64,000 nt of DNA from an uncultured Clostridia bacterium. GTDB taxonomy: Bacteria > Bacillota > Clostridia > Oscillospirales > CAG-272. The translations under genes were made by a program, and so were the position numbers. How positions within the stretch are numbered: position 1 is the first letter of the stretch; the number at the start of each line of letters is the position of its first letter. This document shows positions 52,501 to 60,156 of this stretch, piece after piece. The DNA is taken from contig CALWJT010000033.1 of assembly GCA_944381075.1 (NCBI GenBank), forward strand, positions 88,481 to 152,480, read 5' to 3'. Under the pieces are notes generated by a model. That model was not told where the DNA came from. It saw nothing but the letters and a program-made list of their open reading frames with translations, and did no database searches.

Positions 52501-52570
52501 CGAGGTCGATCCCGACGTCGACAGGACTCTTCGTATTCAGCTTCCGTGAAAGTATCTTGTTTTCGCCCAT
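49553..52570 (-). CDS. Fused double acyl-CoA dehydratase activase (BcrAD/HgdC-like) with DUF2229
   Basis: A 1005-residue protein. Two ASKHA-type ATPase halves follow each other: the first begins DVGIDLGSTTAKLVVI near residue 18, the second LGIDCGSTTTKLALIG near residue 335. Each keeps its own pair of cluster cysteines (GSCAGGTGAF and ASRCGVFAK; SSGCGSFIE and GSRCTVFMNSS), so one chain may mimic the activase dimer that holds a shared [4Fe-4S]. The C-terminal third is DUF2229-like with SDTACYPAKLMHGH. Such activases inject low-potential electrons using ATP. Start at 52570 behind GAAGGAAAAC. Operon with the dehydratase-like partner downstream. Confidence 0.9.
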   Translation of the reverse strand: MGENKILSRKLNTKSPVDVGIDLGSTTAKLVVIKDGEVVYHCYERHFAKVRTKVLELLRRVRGLFGTDAEIRCAVSGSAGLGMAKAAGLPFVQEVFATGEAVRSLEPDTSAVIELGGEDAKVIFFEGGLDERMNGSCAGGTGAFIDQMATLLDVTTDEMDKMSLSATRVYPIASRCGVFAKSDIQPLLNQGAAKENIVASIYHAVVNQTISGLAQGRKIEGKVMFLGGPLHFLKGLQKSFMESLHLDAEHAVFPDYALYAVALGAALYADREIKAYPYEELEEAVLRAASEKATVSTLPPLFENEEEYRHFAERHAKAAVLHADIAAYAGDAYLGIDCGSTTTKLALIGEDCELLYSYYDSNRGNPVEIVKEQLLKIYALCGERIRIRAGAVTGYGEELIRHAFHVDFGIVETVAHFTAAKYFEPDVDFILDIGGQDIKCFKIRRGAIDSIMLNEACSSGCGSFIETFARSLGYGVEEFARLGLFARAPADLGSRCTVFMNSSVKQAQKDGAGVDDISAGISLSVVRNAIYKVIRAASPDELGEKIVVQGGTFCNDAVLRSFEMLMGKNVIRPAIAGLMGAYGAALYAKDACEEQASSMLGASELAAFTYRSTATVCGGCGNHCHLTVNLFRGTEKYISGAKCEKGAGLPAGKREELPNLYRFKQERLLALFRSPGPAHPRGTIGLPAALGMMELAPLWHALFTELGIRVIFSGFSSREMYTLGQYSIPSDTACYPAKLMHGHIETLIAEKPDAIFYPCLTYNVDEKIADNHFNCPIVAYYSELLAGNMEALKKVTFLYPYLHINDPKKLSEQILEMVEGWFGHFRPADVRRAVAAGFAAYEKWMADIRREGERAIRYAREHGKRIMILAGRPYHVDPEIGHGIDKLASSLGFVVVSEDSVAGLAEPAHVNVLNQWTYHARLYNAAKYAAAHEDTELVQLVSFGCGLDAITTDEVRSILEEHGKLYTQIKIDEITNLGAVTIRLRSLLGALELSDRERRKGGKAG

Positions 52571-52675
52571 GGTTTTCCTTCTTCTTTTGAATTGCACTCC
52601 TCTGCTTCTGTCCGGCCGGCCCGCACAGCCTGTTTTCCTGCCGGCACCGCCGCTTTTCCTTGAAAAGATTATTAT

Positions 52676-52705
52676 ATTATACCATAAAAAAGAAAGGAAA
52701 GTCAA
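52676..52705 (-). promoter_or_regulatory. Promoter of the activase operon
   Basis: On the minus strand TTGACT (52705-52700), an 18-base spacer and TATAAT (52681-52676). Confidence 0.8.
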
Positions 52706-52796
52706 GGCTCCGGCAGGATAAATCTCTGGAAAAGGAAGCTTCCCGATGACAAACGTTCCCTTTAAGCGAAGGATATGCCGCGCCCCGATCCAGACG

Positions 52797-53321
52797 TCAG
52801 TACATGGCCAAAACTCGGTTTTGACGCTCTATTTCACGCCAAAAGGCTTCAAATTCGTCGGCGTCTATCGTGCCGCCGCAGACAAGGATCCGATAGCGTT
52901 CTCCCCTCCAGTCGTAGACGACCTCGGATTCCGTATATCCGGCCCGCAGGTAGAAATCCCGGCGGCGTCTTCGCTGGACGGCATTCGCCGCCTCGCGAAC
53001 CTCTTCGATATCCGCGATGAGCCGATATCCGCGCTTTTCATCCCGCAGCAGCGAAAGCGCCGCCGTTCCATAGCCTTTGCCGCGCAGCGAATCGCACACA
53101 GCAAAATAAATCAGATGGGAAATATCCCAAACGCTGAGCAGGCAGGCAAATCCGACAAACGTTTCCTCCTCGAAAAATGCAAACACCTCGCCGCATCCCG
53201 AGCGGTCGGAAAGCAGGGGAGCCAGCGGTCTTCGTTCATTTGCAGGGAAAGCGTTCCGGCAAAGCCGCTCGATTTTCTCTCTTATCTCTGAGTTTTCATC
53301 GATTTTCTTCATGTACAGCAT
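52797..53321 (-). CDS. GNAT-family N-acetyltransferase
   Basis: A 174-residue GNAT protein. The acetyl-CoA-binding motif is in the segment CDSLRGKGYGTAALSLL (R/Q-x-x-G-x-G/A), and motif B contains RDFYLRAGYTESE. I chose the ATG at 53321 because GGAGGA lies 5 bases before it. The start overlaps the end of the MATE gene by 26 bases, so it is the third gene of the marR-MATE operon. The substrate is unknown; a role in modifying a drug or peptide removed by the MATE pump is possible. Confidence 0.88.
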   Translation of the reverse strand: MLYMKKIDENSEIREKIERLCRNAFPANERRPLAPLLSDRSGCGEVFAFFEEETFVGFACLLSVWDISHLIYFAVCDSLRGKGYGTAALSLLRDEKRGYRLIADIEEVREAANAVQRRRRRDFYLRAGYTESEVVYDWRGERYRILVCGGTIDADEFEAFWREIERQNRVLAMY

Positions 53322-54708
53322 ACCGATCCTCCGAATCAACTCTCTCCTGTGCCGCTATGCGTCTTTTCATTTCCCTATGGAACCGCAGAAGGACAAACAG
53401 TGAAAGGATGCCCGACAGCACCGCAGTCCCCGCGAAATTGAGCCAGAGTCCCCGCAGTCCCAGCGGCCACAGCGCCGCAATCAGCAGCACCGGAAAGACA
53501 AGCGCCGTGGAAACGGAAATCATCGAAGCAGCAAGCGGCTTTTCCACCGCAAGCATATAGCTCTGCGCGGCAAACGAAAACCATCTTGTCACATAGGTAA
53601 AGGCAAACAGCCGCAAAGCAAGCACCGCTTCGCCTGCGAATGCAGCATCCGCCTCCTCCATGAAAAGAGAAGCGATCTGAGATGGGAACAAAAGGATCAC
53701 AAAGACAGACAGCAAGGAGATCACGGCGCTGCCTGCAAAACAATATCTTTCAATGGCTCTCACGCGTGAATATTTTCCCGCGCCCCAGTTGCAGCCGACT
53801 GCCGGCTGAAGCGAATCGCAGGTACCGTAAAGCAGCGGCTGGATAAAGCCCTCCACATACATCAGGATCCCGTAAATGGATACCGCAGCCTCCCCGCCGA
53901 TGCCGGACGCCGTTCCCAGCCGGACAAGCAGGAAATTCATCAAAATCGAAGTAATGCGTCCCGCGATGTTGTTGAGAAAGTTCGGACTTCCGCAGGCGAC
54001 GATCTCCCGGATCATGGAAAGACGGAACCGCGGCCGCCGAAACCGGAGCTGCATGCGTCCGCAAAAGAACGGCACAAGTGCGGCCAGCGCACAGACGCAC
54101 ATGCCAAGGCAGGTCCCGAGCGCCGCGCCCGCAATGCCCCATTCCAAAACGAAAAGGAACAAGAACTCAAGTCCCGCGCTGAGAACGGACATAAGAATAT
54201 TGAGGAACATGCTCACGCCGACCTTCCCGCAGATGCGAAGATAATTATCCATCGCAAAAACGATCGTGGTGACGGGCGAGCAGATCGCATATACGCGCAG
54301 ATACTGCACGGCATATTCGGCAAACGCGCCCTCCGCGCCCATGGCCATCATGAAGAGCGGCGCCAGCGCGTAAAGCAAAATGCCCATAAGAATACCTGTG
54401 CCTACAATCATCAGACAGGCGCAGGTAAAAATTTGATTCGCTTTTTCGTCCTCCTTCTTTCCCAGCGCAACGGATATGGGAACGGAAGAACCGACGCCGA
54501 TCAGATCGGCAAGCGCAAAATTGATAATGACGAACGGCATGGCGAGATTGAGCGCCGCAAATGCCGTTTCTCCGAGGAACTGCCCGACAAAAATGCCGTC
54601 GACAAGCTGGTACAGCGCCGACGCCAGCATACTGACAGCACCCGGGATCGCCGCAAAAAAGAAAAGCTTATGCGGCGGCTTTCTGGTAAACAATGCGTGG
54701 GAATTCAT
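53296..54708 (-). CDS. MATE-family efflux protein
   Basis: A 470-residue, 12-helix MATE transporter. The first half starts with IPGAVSMLASALYQLVDGIFVGQFLG, the usual MATE helix 1-2 region shown here in part, and the second half repeats the fold (SPNFLNNIAG, GCNWGAGKYSRV). It belongs to the DinF/VmrA-like Na+- or H+-coupled branch. The gene lies 6 bases after marR under the same promoter, so expression should rise when the MarR ligand is present. The likely substrates are cationic or aromatic toxic compounds. Confidence 0.92.
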   Translation of the reverse strand: MNSHALFTRKPPHKLFFFAAIPGAVSMLASALYQLVDGIFVGQFLGETAFAALNLAMPFVIINFALADLIGVGSSVPISVALGKKEDEKANQIFTCACLMIVGTGILMGILLYALAPLFMMAMGAEGAFAEYAVQYLRVYAICSPVTTIVFAMDNYLRICGKVGVSMFLNILMSVLSAGLEFLFLFVLEWGIAGAALGTCLGMCVCALAALVPFFCGRMQLRFRRPRFRLSMIREIVACGSPNFLNNIAGRITSILMNFLLVRLGTASGIGGEAAVSIYGILMYVEGFIQPLLYGTCDSLQPAVGCNWGAGKYSRVRAIERYCFAGSAVISLLSVFVILLFPSQIASLFMEEADAAFAGEAVLALRLFAFTYVTRWFSFAAQSYMLAVEKPLAASMISVSTALVFPVLLIAALWPLGLRGLWLNFAGTAVLSGILSLFVLLRFHREMKRRIAAQERVDSEDRYAVHEENR

Positions 54709-54714
54709 AAAACC

Positions 54715-55170
54715 CTAATCATGACCTTCCTTTGACAACCGATTTCGGAATTCGTCGCGGATACATTCGGCAAAATAGTCGACAGCTTCGGCAAATTCAG
54801 GGGAATAAGCCTCAAGCGTGCGCTCCATCGCCGCCCGCTCCGATTCGTAAACGCATTTCATGATGCGCTCGGTGTAAAGCCTTCCCTCCTCGGTAAGCAC
54901 GATCGTTTTCTCCCGTGTCCCCGCTCCGGCAAGCAGACGGACATAGCCGCTGTCCACAAGCTCTCCTACACAGGTGTTGACGGTCGTTTTCGGGATCAGC
55001 CAGTCCTCTCCGATCTGCTTTTGCGTGTGAGGCTTGCCGTCGTCAAGCGCATACAGCACCGTGAGAATATGCTCCTTCATGCCAAGTTTTCTTGCAAACA
55101 GGTAATATGCGCCGTCGATCTTCGTCGTTGCAAGAACGACCTTCCGTGCCATCTCTTCTGCCTTTTTCAT
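54715..55170 (-). CDS. MarR-family transcriptional regulator
   Basis: A 151-residue winged-helix regulator. The HTH lies around KPHTQKQIGEDWLIPKTTVN and the wing around GAGTREKTIVLTEEG. I chose the ATG at 55170, which has AAGGGGG upstream and gives the normal MarR length. It is the first gene of an operon with a MATE pump and a GNAT enzyme. Two palindromes over its own promoter (see next entry) show that it most likely represses itself and the pump, as is usual for MarR proteins. Confidence 0.92.
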   Translation of the reverse strand: MKKAEEMARKVVLATTKIDGAYYLFARKLGMKEHILTVLYALDDGKPHTQKQIGEDWLIPKTTVNTCVGELVDSGYVRLLAGAGTREKTIVLTEEGRLYTERIMKCVYESERAAMERTLEAYSPEFAEAVDYFAECIRDEFRNRLSKEGHD

Positions 55171-55182
55171 CCCGACCCCCTT

Positions 55183-55232
55183 AGTACGAATCCGTACTTT
55201 AATAGTATAATACGAATTCGTACCATTGTCAA
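55183..55232 (-). promoter_or_regulatory. marR promoter with two palindromic operators
   Basis: On the minus strand TTGACA (55232-55227) and TATACT (55209-55204) with a 17-base spacer. The spacer contains the perfect palindrome TACGAATTCGTA (55211-55222). A second site AGTACGAATCCGTACT (55183-55198, plus-strand reading) with 6-base arms lies just past the start of transcription. Both share the TACGAAT-CGTA core, the pattern expected for MarR autorepression. Confidence 0.85.
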
Positions 55233-55313
55233 GCGATTTTTCTCTATCATATGCGAACTTTTTTAAGGAAGTCAAGGTCATTTCCGAGCACAGTCCTATG
55301 AATAGCCGTTTTT

Positions 55314-55562
55314 TTACTCAGAGGTCAGCCCGAGCAGATATTCGACCGAAACGTTTAAAACCCTTGCGAAATACGGCAGCTCATAATCCGGAACGATCCT
55401 GTCGCCTGTCTCAATTCTGCTGATCGTCTTTTGCGTGACATTCAGGCCGATGAGTTGAAGCCTGATTGCCAGATCGTTTTGAGAATATCCGAGCTCCAGC
55501 CGTTTTTCATGAATACGCACGCCGCAGGAATTTGCCCTGCCCTTTTCTCCTGAAATTTTCAT
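55314..55562 (-). CDS. XRE-family HTH regulator
   Basis: An 82-residue Cro/C1-type DNA-binding protein that is nearly all HTH domain: GVRIHEKRLELGYSQNDLAIRL, shown in part, then VTQKTISRIETGDRIVPDYEL and the capping helix VLNVSVEYLLGL. No sensing domain, so it may act with a partner. TTAGGAGAC precedes the ATG. It is less GC-rich than nearby genes. It is a lone gene between marR and tRNA-Gln. Confidence 0.88.
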   Translation of the reverse strand: MKISGEKGRANSCGVRIHEKRLELGYSQNDLAIRLQLIGLNVTQKTISRIETGDRIVPDYELPYFARVLNVSVEYLLGLTSE

Positions 55563-55770
55563 TTTTACCGTCTCCTAACTGATATAACATAGATTTACAT
55601 TACTATATCGGATAGGATACGGGTTAGAAATCCCAAAGGTGACTAAAAATGCAAAGAACAAAAAAATCGTCGAAACCCGCGGGGTTCGACGACAAATTTT
55701 CCGATTCCATGCTGTCTGCCGCAAAAAGCAAGGGATTTCAGCCTGAAGGGGACTGCCGACGGCTCCAACG

Positions 55771-55817
55771 AAAAACACCGGCAGAGCAGACAGCCGTCTT
55801 ACTGTCTGCTCTGCCGG
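55771..55817 (-). terminator. Terminator of tRNA-Gln
   Basis: Perfect 16-base arms (55778-55793 and 55802-55817) with an 8-base loop, followed on the minus strand by GTTTTTCG, directly after the tRNA gene. Confidence 0.9.
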
Positions 55818-55823
55818 CTCGAT

Positions 55824-55901
55824 TGGCTGGGATAGCTGGACTCGAACCAGCGGAATGCAAGAGTCAAAGTCTTGTGCCTTAACCAACTTGGCTATATCCC
55901 A
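55824..55901 (-). tRNA. trnQ: tRNA-Gln (anticodon TTG)
   Basis: On the minus strand the gene folds into a standard cloverleaf. The acceptor stem is TGGGATA/TATCCCA, and the anticodon arm CAAGA-CTTTGAC-TCTTG carries TTG. The T-arm GCTGG-TTCGAGT-CCAGC is normal, and the 3' CCA is encoded. It has its own promoter and terminator. Confidence 0.97.
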
Positions 55902-55923
55902 ATACAAGTATGCAGGTAAATTT

Positions 55924-55953
55924 ATTATAGCATGCGGCAAATCCTCTTGTCAA
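55924..55953 (-). promoter_or_regulatory. Promoter of tRNA-Gln
   Basis: On the minus strand TTGACA (55953-55948) and TATAAT (55929-55924) with an 18-base spacer, 23 bases before the mature tRNA. Confidence 0.9.
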
Positions 55954-55965
55954 GAATATTGCAAG

Positions 55966-55999
55966 AAAAAACGGGAAATCTAACGATTTCCCGTTTTTT
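55966..55999. terminator. Terminator of the SLH protein gene
   Basis: Perfect 15-base arms (55966-55980 and 55985-55999) with a 4-base loop and A/T runs, 10 bases after the stop codon of the minus-strand SLH gene. Confidence 0.93.
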
Positions 56000-56008
56000 C
56001 GCCGAGCC

Positions 56009-57262
56009 TTACTGCATACAGGTCAGCGTATAGAGAAGAGAGACCGCATCCGCCCGTGTCAGCGCGGCGTCTCTGTCCTCAGAGGCGGCAAGTCCGACGG
56101 ACGCTAACATCGCATAGCCGTCATCGGATATTTCGTCATCCGTCCCGACGGACGCATAAACGGCATCGCCGAAGGAAAGCCCCTCCAGCGCGGCAATTCG
56201 GCTGATTACCGTCGCCGCCTGCGCGGACGTGATGGTCTCGTTCGGCAGGAAGCATCTGCCCTGCTCCGTATCGACTCCGACGACAATCCCCAGTCCCTGC
56301 GCGGCAGAAATATACTCGTTCTGATACTCTGTAAATTCGGCACTGTCGGCAAAGCCGGATTCATCCGCTGCAAACAGAGAAGGATCGATCCCCATCGCGT
56401 TCATCGCCATGATAAGGAAGTCCGCTCGGGAAACCGTTTTATCCGGATAAAAGTACTGCTCCTCTCCGATCTGCTCGCCTACGATCACGCCCATTTCCGC
56501 CATAGCGACGGCCGGAAGCTGATATTCGCTCCCGATAAGATCGGTATAGACGATCCCCGTCTTATTTTCCGTCGTCGTAATGCTCACCGTCGCCGGTTCA
56601 GACTGATTGCCGTATGAATCCACCGCCACATAGGTGAAGCTGTCTCTGCCATGAGAACCCTCGTCGGCTGTATAGCAATAGGCGCCCGTTTTTTTATCCG
56701 TAAGCTTCAGCGTCCCTTTTTTCGGCTTTTCCACGATCCTGTACGTCACGGCATCGCCCTCAGGATCCTCTGCGGAAAGGGAAGCATAAACCGGAATGGC
56801 TTCCTTTGCGTCAAGCTCCGCGGCGACTGCGGTCGGTGCAAAATTCAGTGCGTCCAGCATACAGACCGTACATTCAAACGAATTTTCATAACGGTCCCCG
56901 TACGGCTTGAACTGGAACGATGCGACCGCGCCTTCCTCCGCCGGGACAAACCGGAGTGCCGCGAGCGCGTCGTACGAAATCAGCTGGCCCGGCGTCACGT
57001 CCACGGCGCCAAGCTTCAGAACGCCGTCCGATACCTCCGGCAGCTCCGTGATCTCTATGGCGAGAAAGTCCTCATCGCCGAGAAGCTCTGCAAAATCCTC
57101 CGCGTCAAAGGATACCGTATTGGTTCCCACGCCCGTTTTGATCATTACCGTATCTTCCTGCATCACCGAAATGGCAGGCGACAAAAGTCCGGCAGCGTTT
57201 GCCGAGATGCTAAGACAAAGAAGCAGGCATAAAATGAAAAATGTGATTCCGACTTTTTTCAT
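56009..57262 (-). CDS. Secreted S-layer-homology protein with cadherin-like domain
   Basis: A 417-residue exported protein. The signal peptide MKKVGITFFILCLLLCLSIS is followed by ANAA. Residues ~30-145 are beta-rich and unassigned; ~150-225 form a cadherin/Big_9-like unit (EDPEGDAVTYRIVEKPKKG ... FTYVAVDSYGN). Residues ~245-417 contain two to three degenerate SLH repeats (e.g. FYPDKTVSRADFLIMAMNAMG, shown in part, and ETITSAQAATVISRIA), which anchor proteins to pyruvylated cell-wall polymers. Start at 57262 behind AAAGGAATT. Probably a structural or adhesive cell-surface protein; no catalytic motif. Confidence 0.85.
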   Translation of the reverse strand: MKKVGITFFILCLLLCLSISANAAGLLSPAISVMQEDTVMIKTGVGTNTVSFDAEDFAELLGDEDFLAIEITELPEVSDGVLKLGAVDVTPGQLISYDALAALRFVPAEEGAVASFQFKPYGDRYENSFECTVCMLDALNFAPTAVAAELDAKEAIPVYASLSAEDPEGDAVTYRIVEKPKKGTLKLTDKKTGAYCYTADEGSHGRDSFTYVAVDSYGNQSEPATVSITTTENKTGIVYTDLIGSEYQLPAVAMAEMGVIVGEQIGEEQYFYPDKTVSRADFLIMAMNAMGIDPSLFAADESGFADSAEFTEYQNEYISAAQGLGIVVGVDTEQGRCFLPNETITSAQAATVISRIAALEGLSFGDAVYASVGTDDEISDDGYAMLASVGLAASEDRDAALTRADAVSLLYTLTCMQ

Positions 57263-57851
57263 AATCGCAATTCCTTTCTTTTTTCGATATGGATATTTTG
57301 TCCAGAGCAGGATAAAGTTATACAAGCATGGGTTTTTAAATATGTATGAACATAAATCTTAGAATTATGGGTAAATTATGAACAAAATATCAAATTTTAG
57401 ATAAAAAATTCGTTCCGGCCCTGCTATTTCCGGATGGAAAAGGCAACTTCCTCTCCGCAGCGGAAATCCTTGATATCTCAGAAGGCATCGCTCACAAATT
57501 TTCCGCATCCCCTCCCGCCGGCAGCAAGCTTCAGGCCTGATTTCGATGGAAGGAGAAGAAACATCCAAGCTCCCTTTGTTTTCTTATAACAGGAAGCACG
57601 GGCATTCATATGCGTCCCTCAGCAATCACGGCCCCTGCACTTGCCTTAGGGAGGCATGCGCCGCTGAAATCATATTTAAAGCCGGAAGGGAAAGATACCG
57701 CGCGCAGCCCTTCACAGACGGGATATCGTTTCAAGAGCCGAGCAGCCCTCCTCGCCGGAATCTTGGCCCCAAGGAGCCGCCTTCTGAAAATAGGAAGTGT
57801 GCGCGCAGGACGCCTCCTTCTCCTCAAAGCAAATCATTCTGTGTAAAATCC
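57263..57851. other. Intergenic, no gene recognised
   Basis: About 590 bases upstream of the divergent SLH and deacetylase genes. The first ~150 bases are AT-rich and should hold the SLH promoter (no clear boxes). The rest is GC-rich; open frames there lack a ribosome binding site and read as arginine/proline-rich noise. Confidence 0.4.
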
Positions 57852-57880
57852 TTGACATCCCCGATAAAACAGGATAGAAT
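57852..57880 (+). promoter_or_regulatory. Sigma-A promoter far upstream of the deacetylase gene
   Basis: TTGACA (57852-57857), a 17-base spacer and TAGAAT (57875-57880), 270 bases before the next start codon. Confidence 0.75.
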
Positions 57881-58149
57881 ATACAGGAAAAGGGCCTGCG
57901 GCGCGAGCAATTCGAGGCCGCAGCCTCAGCGGAGCGTCCCGGAGTCCAGAAGAGCAGCGGCGGCCGGCGCTTATGCCTGTAAAAAAGAAGCGCCGGCAAA
58001 TGCAAAAACCGCGGATAGTCGGTCCGATGAATTGATAGAATATACATATACAGAAAAGCGGGACGGCAAGCTGCCGGCCTGCATCGGAGGGAAAGGCGGT
58101 ACGCTACCGGTCCTCCATTTCGGAAAGGATCGTACCCAAACAAAATCCA
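57881..58149 (+). promoter_or_regulatory. Long structured leader or unassigned RNA
   Basis: The 270 bases between the promoter and the deacetylase gene contain a CTGCGGC/GCCGCAG stem (57896-57902 with 57917-57923) and a 10-base stem GCCGGCGCTT/AAGCGCCGGC (57963-57972 with 57988-57997). The loop of the second stem has CCTGT, complementary to ACAGG at 57883-57887. No terminator or known riboswitch class is seen. It could be a leader RNA or a separate small RNA. Confidence 0.35.
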
Positions 58150-58986
58150 ATGAACCATAACTTAGTTTGCTGTCAGCAGAAGACAGAAGCATCTGAAACT
58201 GTGAAAAAAAGAAATACGGCGCTCCCGCGGAGCGTCTCCCGTGCGCGCGCCATTACGCTTGCGTCGCTGATCGCCGCCATTTTCATCACGATCGGCATCT
58301 TTTTCTTTACCGGAGTCTTTGGCGGAAAGCCTTATACCTACACGGACAACACCAAGGTCCTTCTTTATCATTTGGTATCCGACGAAACCTATGGACCCAA
58401 CGAATATCTCTTTGTACGGGTCGCCGATTTTGAAGCGCAGCTCGCTGAAATCCAGCGTCTCGGCTATAAGACCATATTTGCGGACGAGCTCGTCCGCACG
58501 CACGGTGAGCCGTGCGTGGTCATCACCTTCGACGACGGCTACGCGGACAATTATACCAATGTTTTGCCCCTGCTTGAAAAATATGATATGAAAGCGACGA
58601 TTTTTCTCATTTCCGATTTCATCGGCGCCGAGGGGCATTTGAATGAAGAACAGATCCGCGAAATGCAGCAGAGCGGACATGTCCGTTTTGCGAGCCATAC
58701 CAAGTCGCATGAAAAGCTGACCTCGCTGGACGAGGAAGGAATCCGGCTTGAGCTTACCGAATCCCGAAGACGGATCGAGTCTCTGACCGGAGAGTCGGTA
58801 TGTGCGCTCGCTTACCCCAACGGGGCGTACAACAGCACAGTAGAACTTGTCGCTGCGGAATGCGGATATGAATACTGCTACACGACGGACCGTCCGAGCG
58901 AAGAGCATTATCCCAATACCCGTCTGCCCCGCAGCTACGTCGTGCGGGATATGGCAATGTCGGATTTTCTCGCCATCCTTGAATAA
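58150..58986 (+). CDS. Membrane-anchored polysaccharide deacetylase (NodB family)
   Basis: A 278-residue protein with a cytoplasmic basic tail, one membrane helix (about residues 36-57) and an outer NodB-homology domain. Motif 1 is VITFDDGYADN, with the catalytic Asp pair, and motif 2 is SHTKSH, with the metal histidines. It is related to peptidoglycan N-acetylglucosamine deacetylases and PdaA/IcaB-like enzymes (carbohydrate esterase 4). The ATG has no strong ribosome binding site; a GTG at 58201 just before KKRNTALP is an alternative. A long leader precedes it. Confidence 0.85.
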   Translation: MNHNLVCCQQKTEASETVKKRNTALPRSVSRARAITLASLIAAIFITIGIFFFTGVFGGKPYTYTDNTKVLLYHLVSDETYGPNEYLFVRVADFEAQLAEIQRLGYKTIFADELVRTHGEPCVVITFDDGYADNYTNVLPLLEKYDMKATIFLISDFIGAEGHLNEEQIREMQQSGHVRFASHTKSHEKLTSLDEEGIRLELTESRRRIESLTGESVCALAYPNGAYNSTVELVAAECGYEYCYTTDRPSEEHYPNTRLPRSYVVRDMAMSDFLAILE

Positions 58987-59085
58987 GAGAGACCGCCGAG
59001 CTTCGGCCATATATATGGCGCCCTGTCATATATTTTACCATACAGCAGCTCCCTTCCGGCAGAGCTGTCGAGAAAAGAGGAAAAT

Positions 59086-60156
59086 ATGAGCTTTTATACG
59101 CTGCCCACTGACATTTATACCGGAAAATGGCGCGAAGGCCACATTCAGGGCATCGCCGTCGACCTGGAGGGAGGATACATCTACTGTTCCTTTACCACGA
59201 TTCTGATAAAGCTCGATATGTCGGGAAAGCTCGTCGGCTCCGTGCGCGGCTTTACCGGGCATCTCGGATGCCTTGCCTATAACCGCGCAGACGGGCGCAT
59301 CTACGCTTCTCTGGAATACAAAAACGATGTCATCGGCAAGGGGATTTTGAAGAGCCTCGGCCTTGACGGACAAATAAAAAATGCTTTTTATATTGCGATC
59401 TTTGACGGAGAAAAAATCATCCGTCCGGATATGAGTGCCGAGGGGGACAACGTTATGACGACCGTCTGGCTTAAAGAGGCAGTCGAAGATTACCTGGCCG
59501 TCTTGGAGGATCACGGAAAACCGATAGAACATCGTTTCGGCTGTTCCGGCATCGACGGGATCACCTTCGCTCCCGTTCCCGGGACCGGGGAGCGGCGGCT
59601 GCTCGTCGCATACGGGATCTACGGCGACAAAACCCGTACCGACAACGATTATCAGGTCCTTCTGTCGTATCGGCCGGAAACGCTTTTCCCATACGAAACG
59701 GTCCTGACTTCCGAAAATATCCACGCGGCAGGTCCCGAACATTGTGATGCGCGTTATTTTGTCCGCACGGGAAACACGGAATTCGGCGTCCAGAACCTGG
59801 AATACGACCCCTATACAGGGGATATCTTCATGGCGGTCTATCGCGGACGCAAGGAGCAGTATCCCAACTATTCCCTGTTCGTCATCGACGGAAAGCAGCC
59901 GCCGCAAAAAAAGGCGCTTGTCGGTCATGCCGGCATGACGGGCGAAGTGCTGTCCCTAAAGCAAGCGGGGCTTTTTGATAAGAGCTCCGGGATTTACGGC
60001 TATGAATTCCGGTATGGAAGCACCGGCATGGCCTCTCTTGGAGACGGACGCTTCTACTTCTCCGAGGATCACGGACAAAATGGAGAATTTGATTCCCATC
60101 TCTGCCTTTACCGTTACACGGGGGCAATTCCGGCTCCATTTGAAAAAATAGAATAA
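59086..60156 (+). CDS. Uncharacterised protein, probable beta-propeller
   Basis: A 356-residue protein that I cannot assign to a named family. Repeated patterns of hydrophobic strand, turn with Asp-Gly, and strand (HIQGIAVDLEGGYIYCSF; LGCLAYNRADGRIYASL; NLEYDPYTGDIFMAVY; GMASLGDGRFYFSED) are what a beta-propeller of SMP-30/YncE type looks like. No signal peptide or membrane helix. The middle contains a stretch rich in acidic and basic residues (about 125-160). AGAGGAAAAT precedes the ATG. It follows the deacetylase by 100 bases on the same strand. A binding or lyase role on a small molecule is possible. Confidence 0.7.
   Translation: MSFYTLPTDIYTGKWREGHIQGIAVDLEGGYIYCSFTTILIKLDMSGKLVGSVRGFTGHLGCLAYNRADGRIYASLEYKNDVIGKGILKSLGLDGQIKNAFYIAIFDGEKIIRPDMSAEGDNVMTTVWLKEAVEDYLAVLEDHGKPIEHRFGCSGIDGITFAPVPGTGERRLLVAYGIYGDKTRTDNDYQVLLSYRPETLFPYETVLTSENIHAAGPEHCDARYFVRTGNTEFGVQNLEYDPYTGDIFMAVYRGRKEQYPNYSLFVIDGKQPPQKKALVGHAGMTGEVLSLKQAGLFDKSSGIYGYEFRYGSTGMASLGDGRFYFSEDHGQNGEFDSHLCLYRYTGAIPAPFEKIE

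Noticed and set aside
57881-58149. RNase P RNA, SRP RNA, tmRNA, or cyclic-di-GMP riboswitch in the deacetylase leader
   Set aside because: None of the conserved blocks of these RNAs is present.
57546-58160. Plus-strand frame of about 200 codons before the deacetylase gene
   Set aside because: No ribosome binding site, low-complexity proline/arginine/serine composition, and it crosses a good internal promoter.
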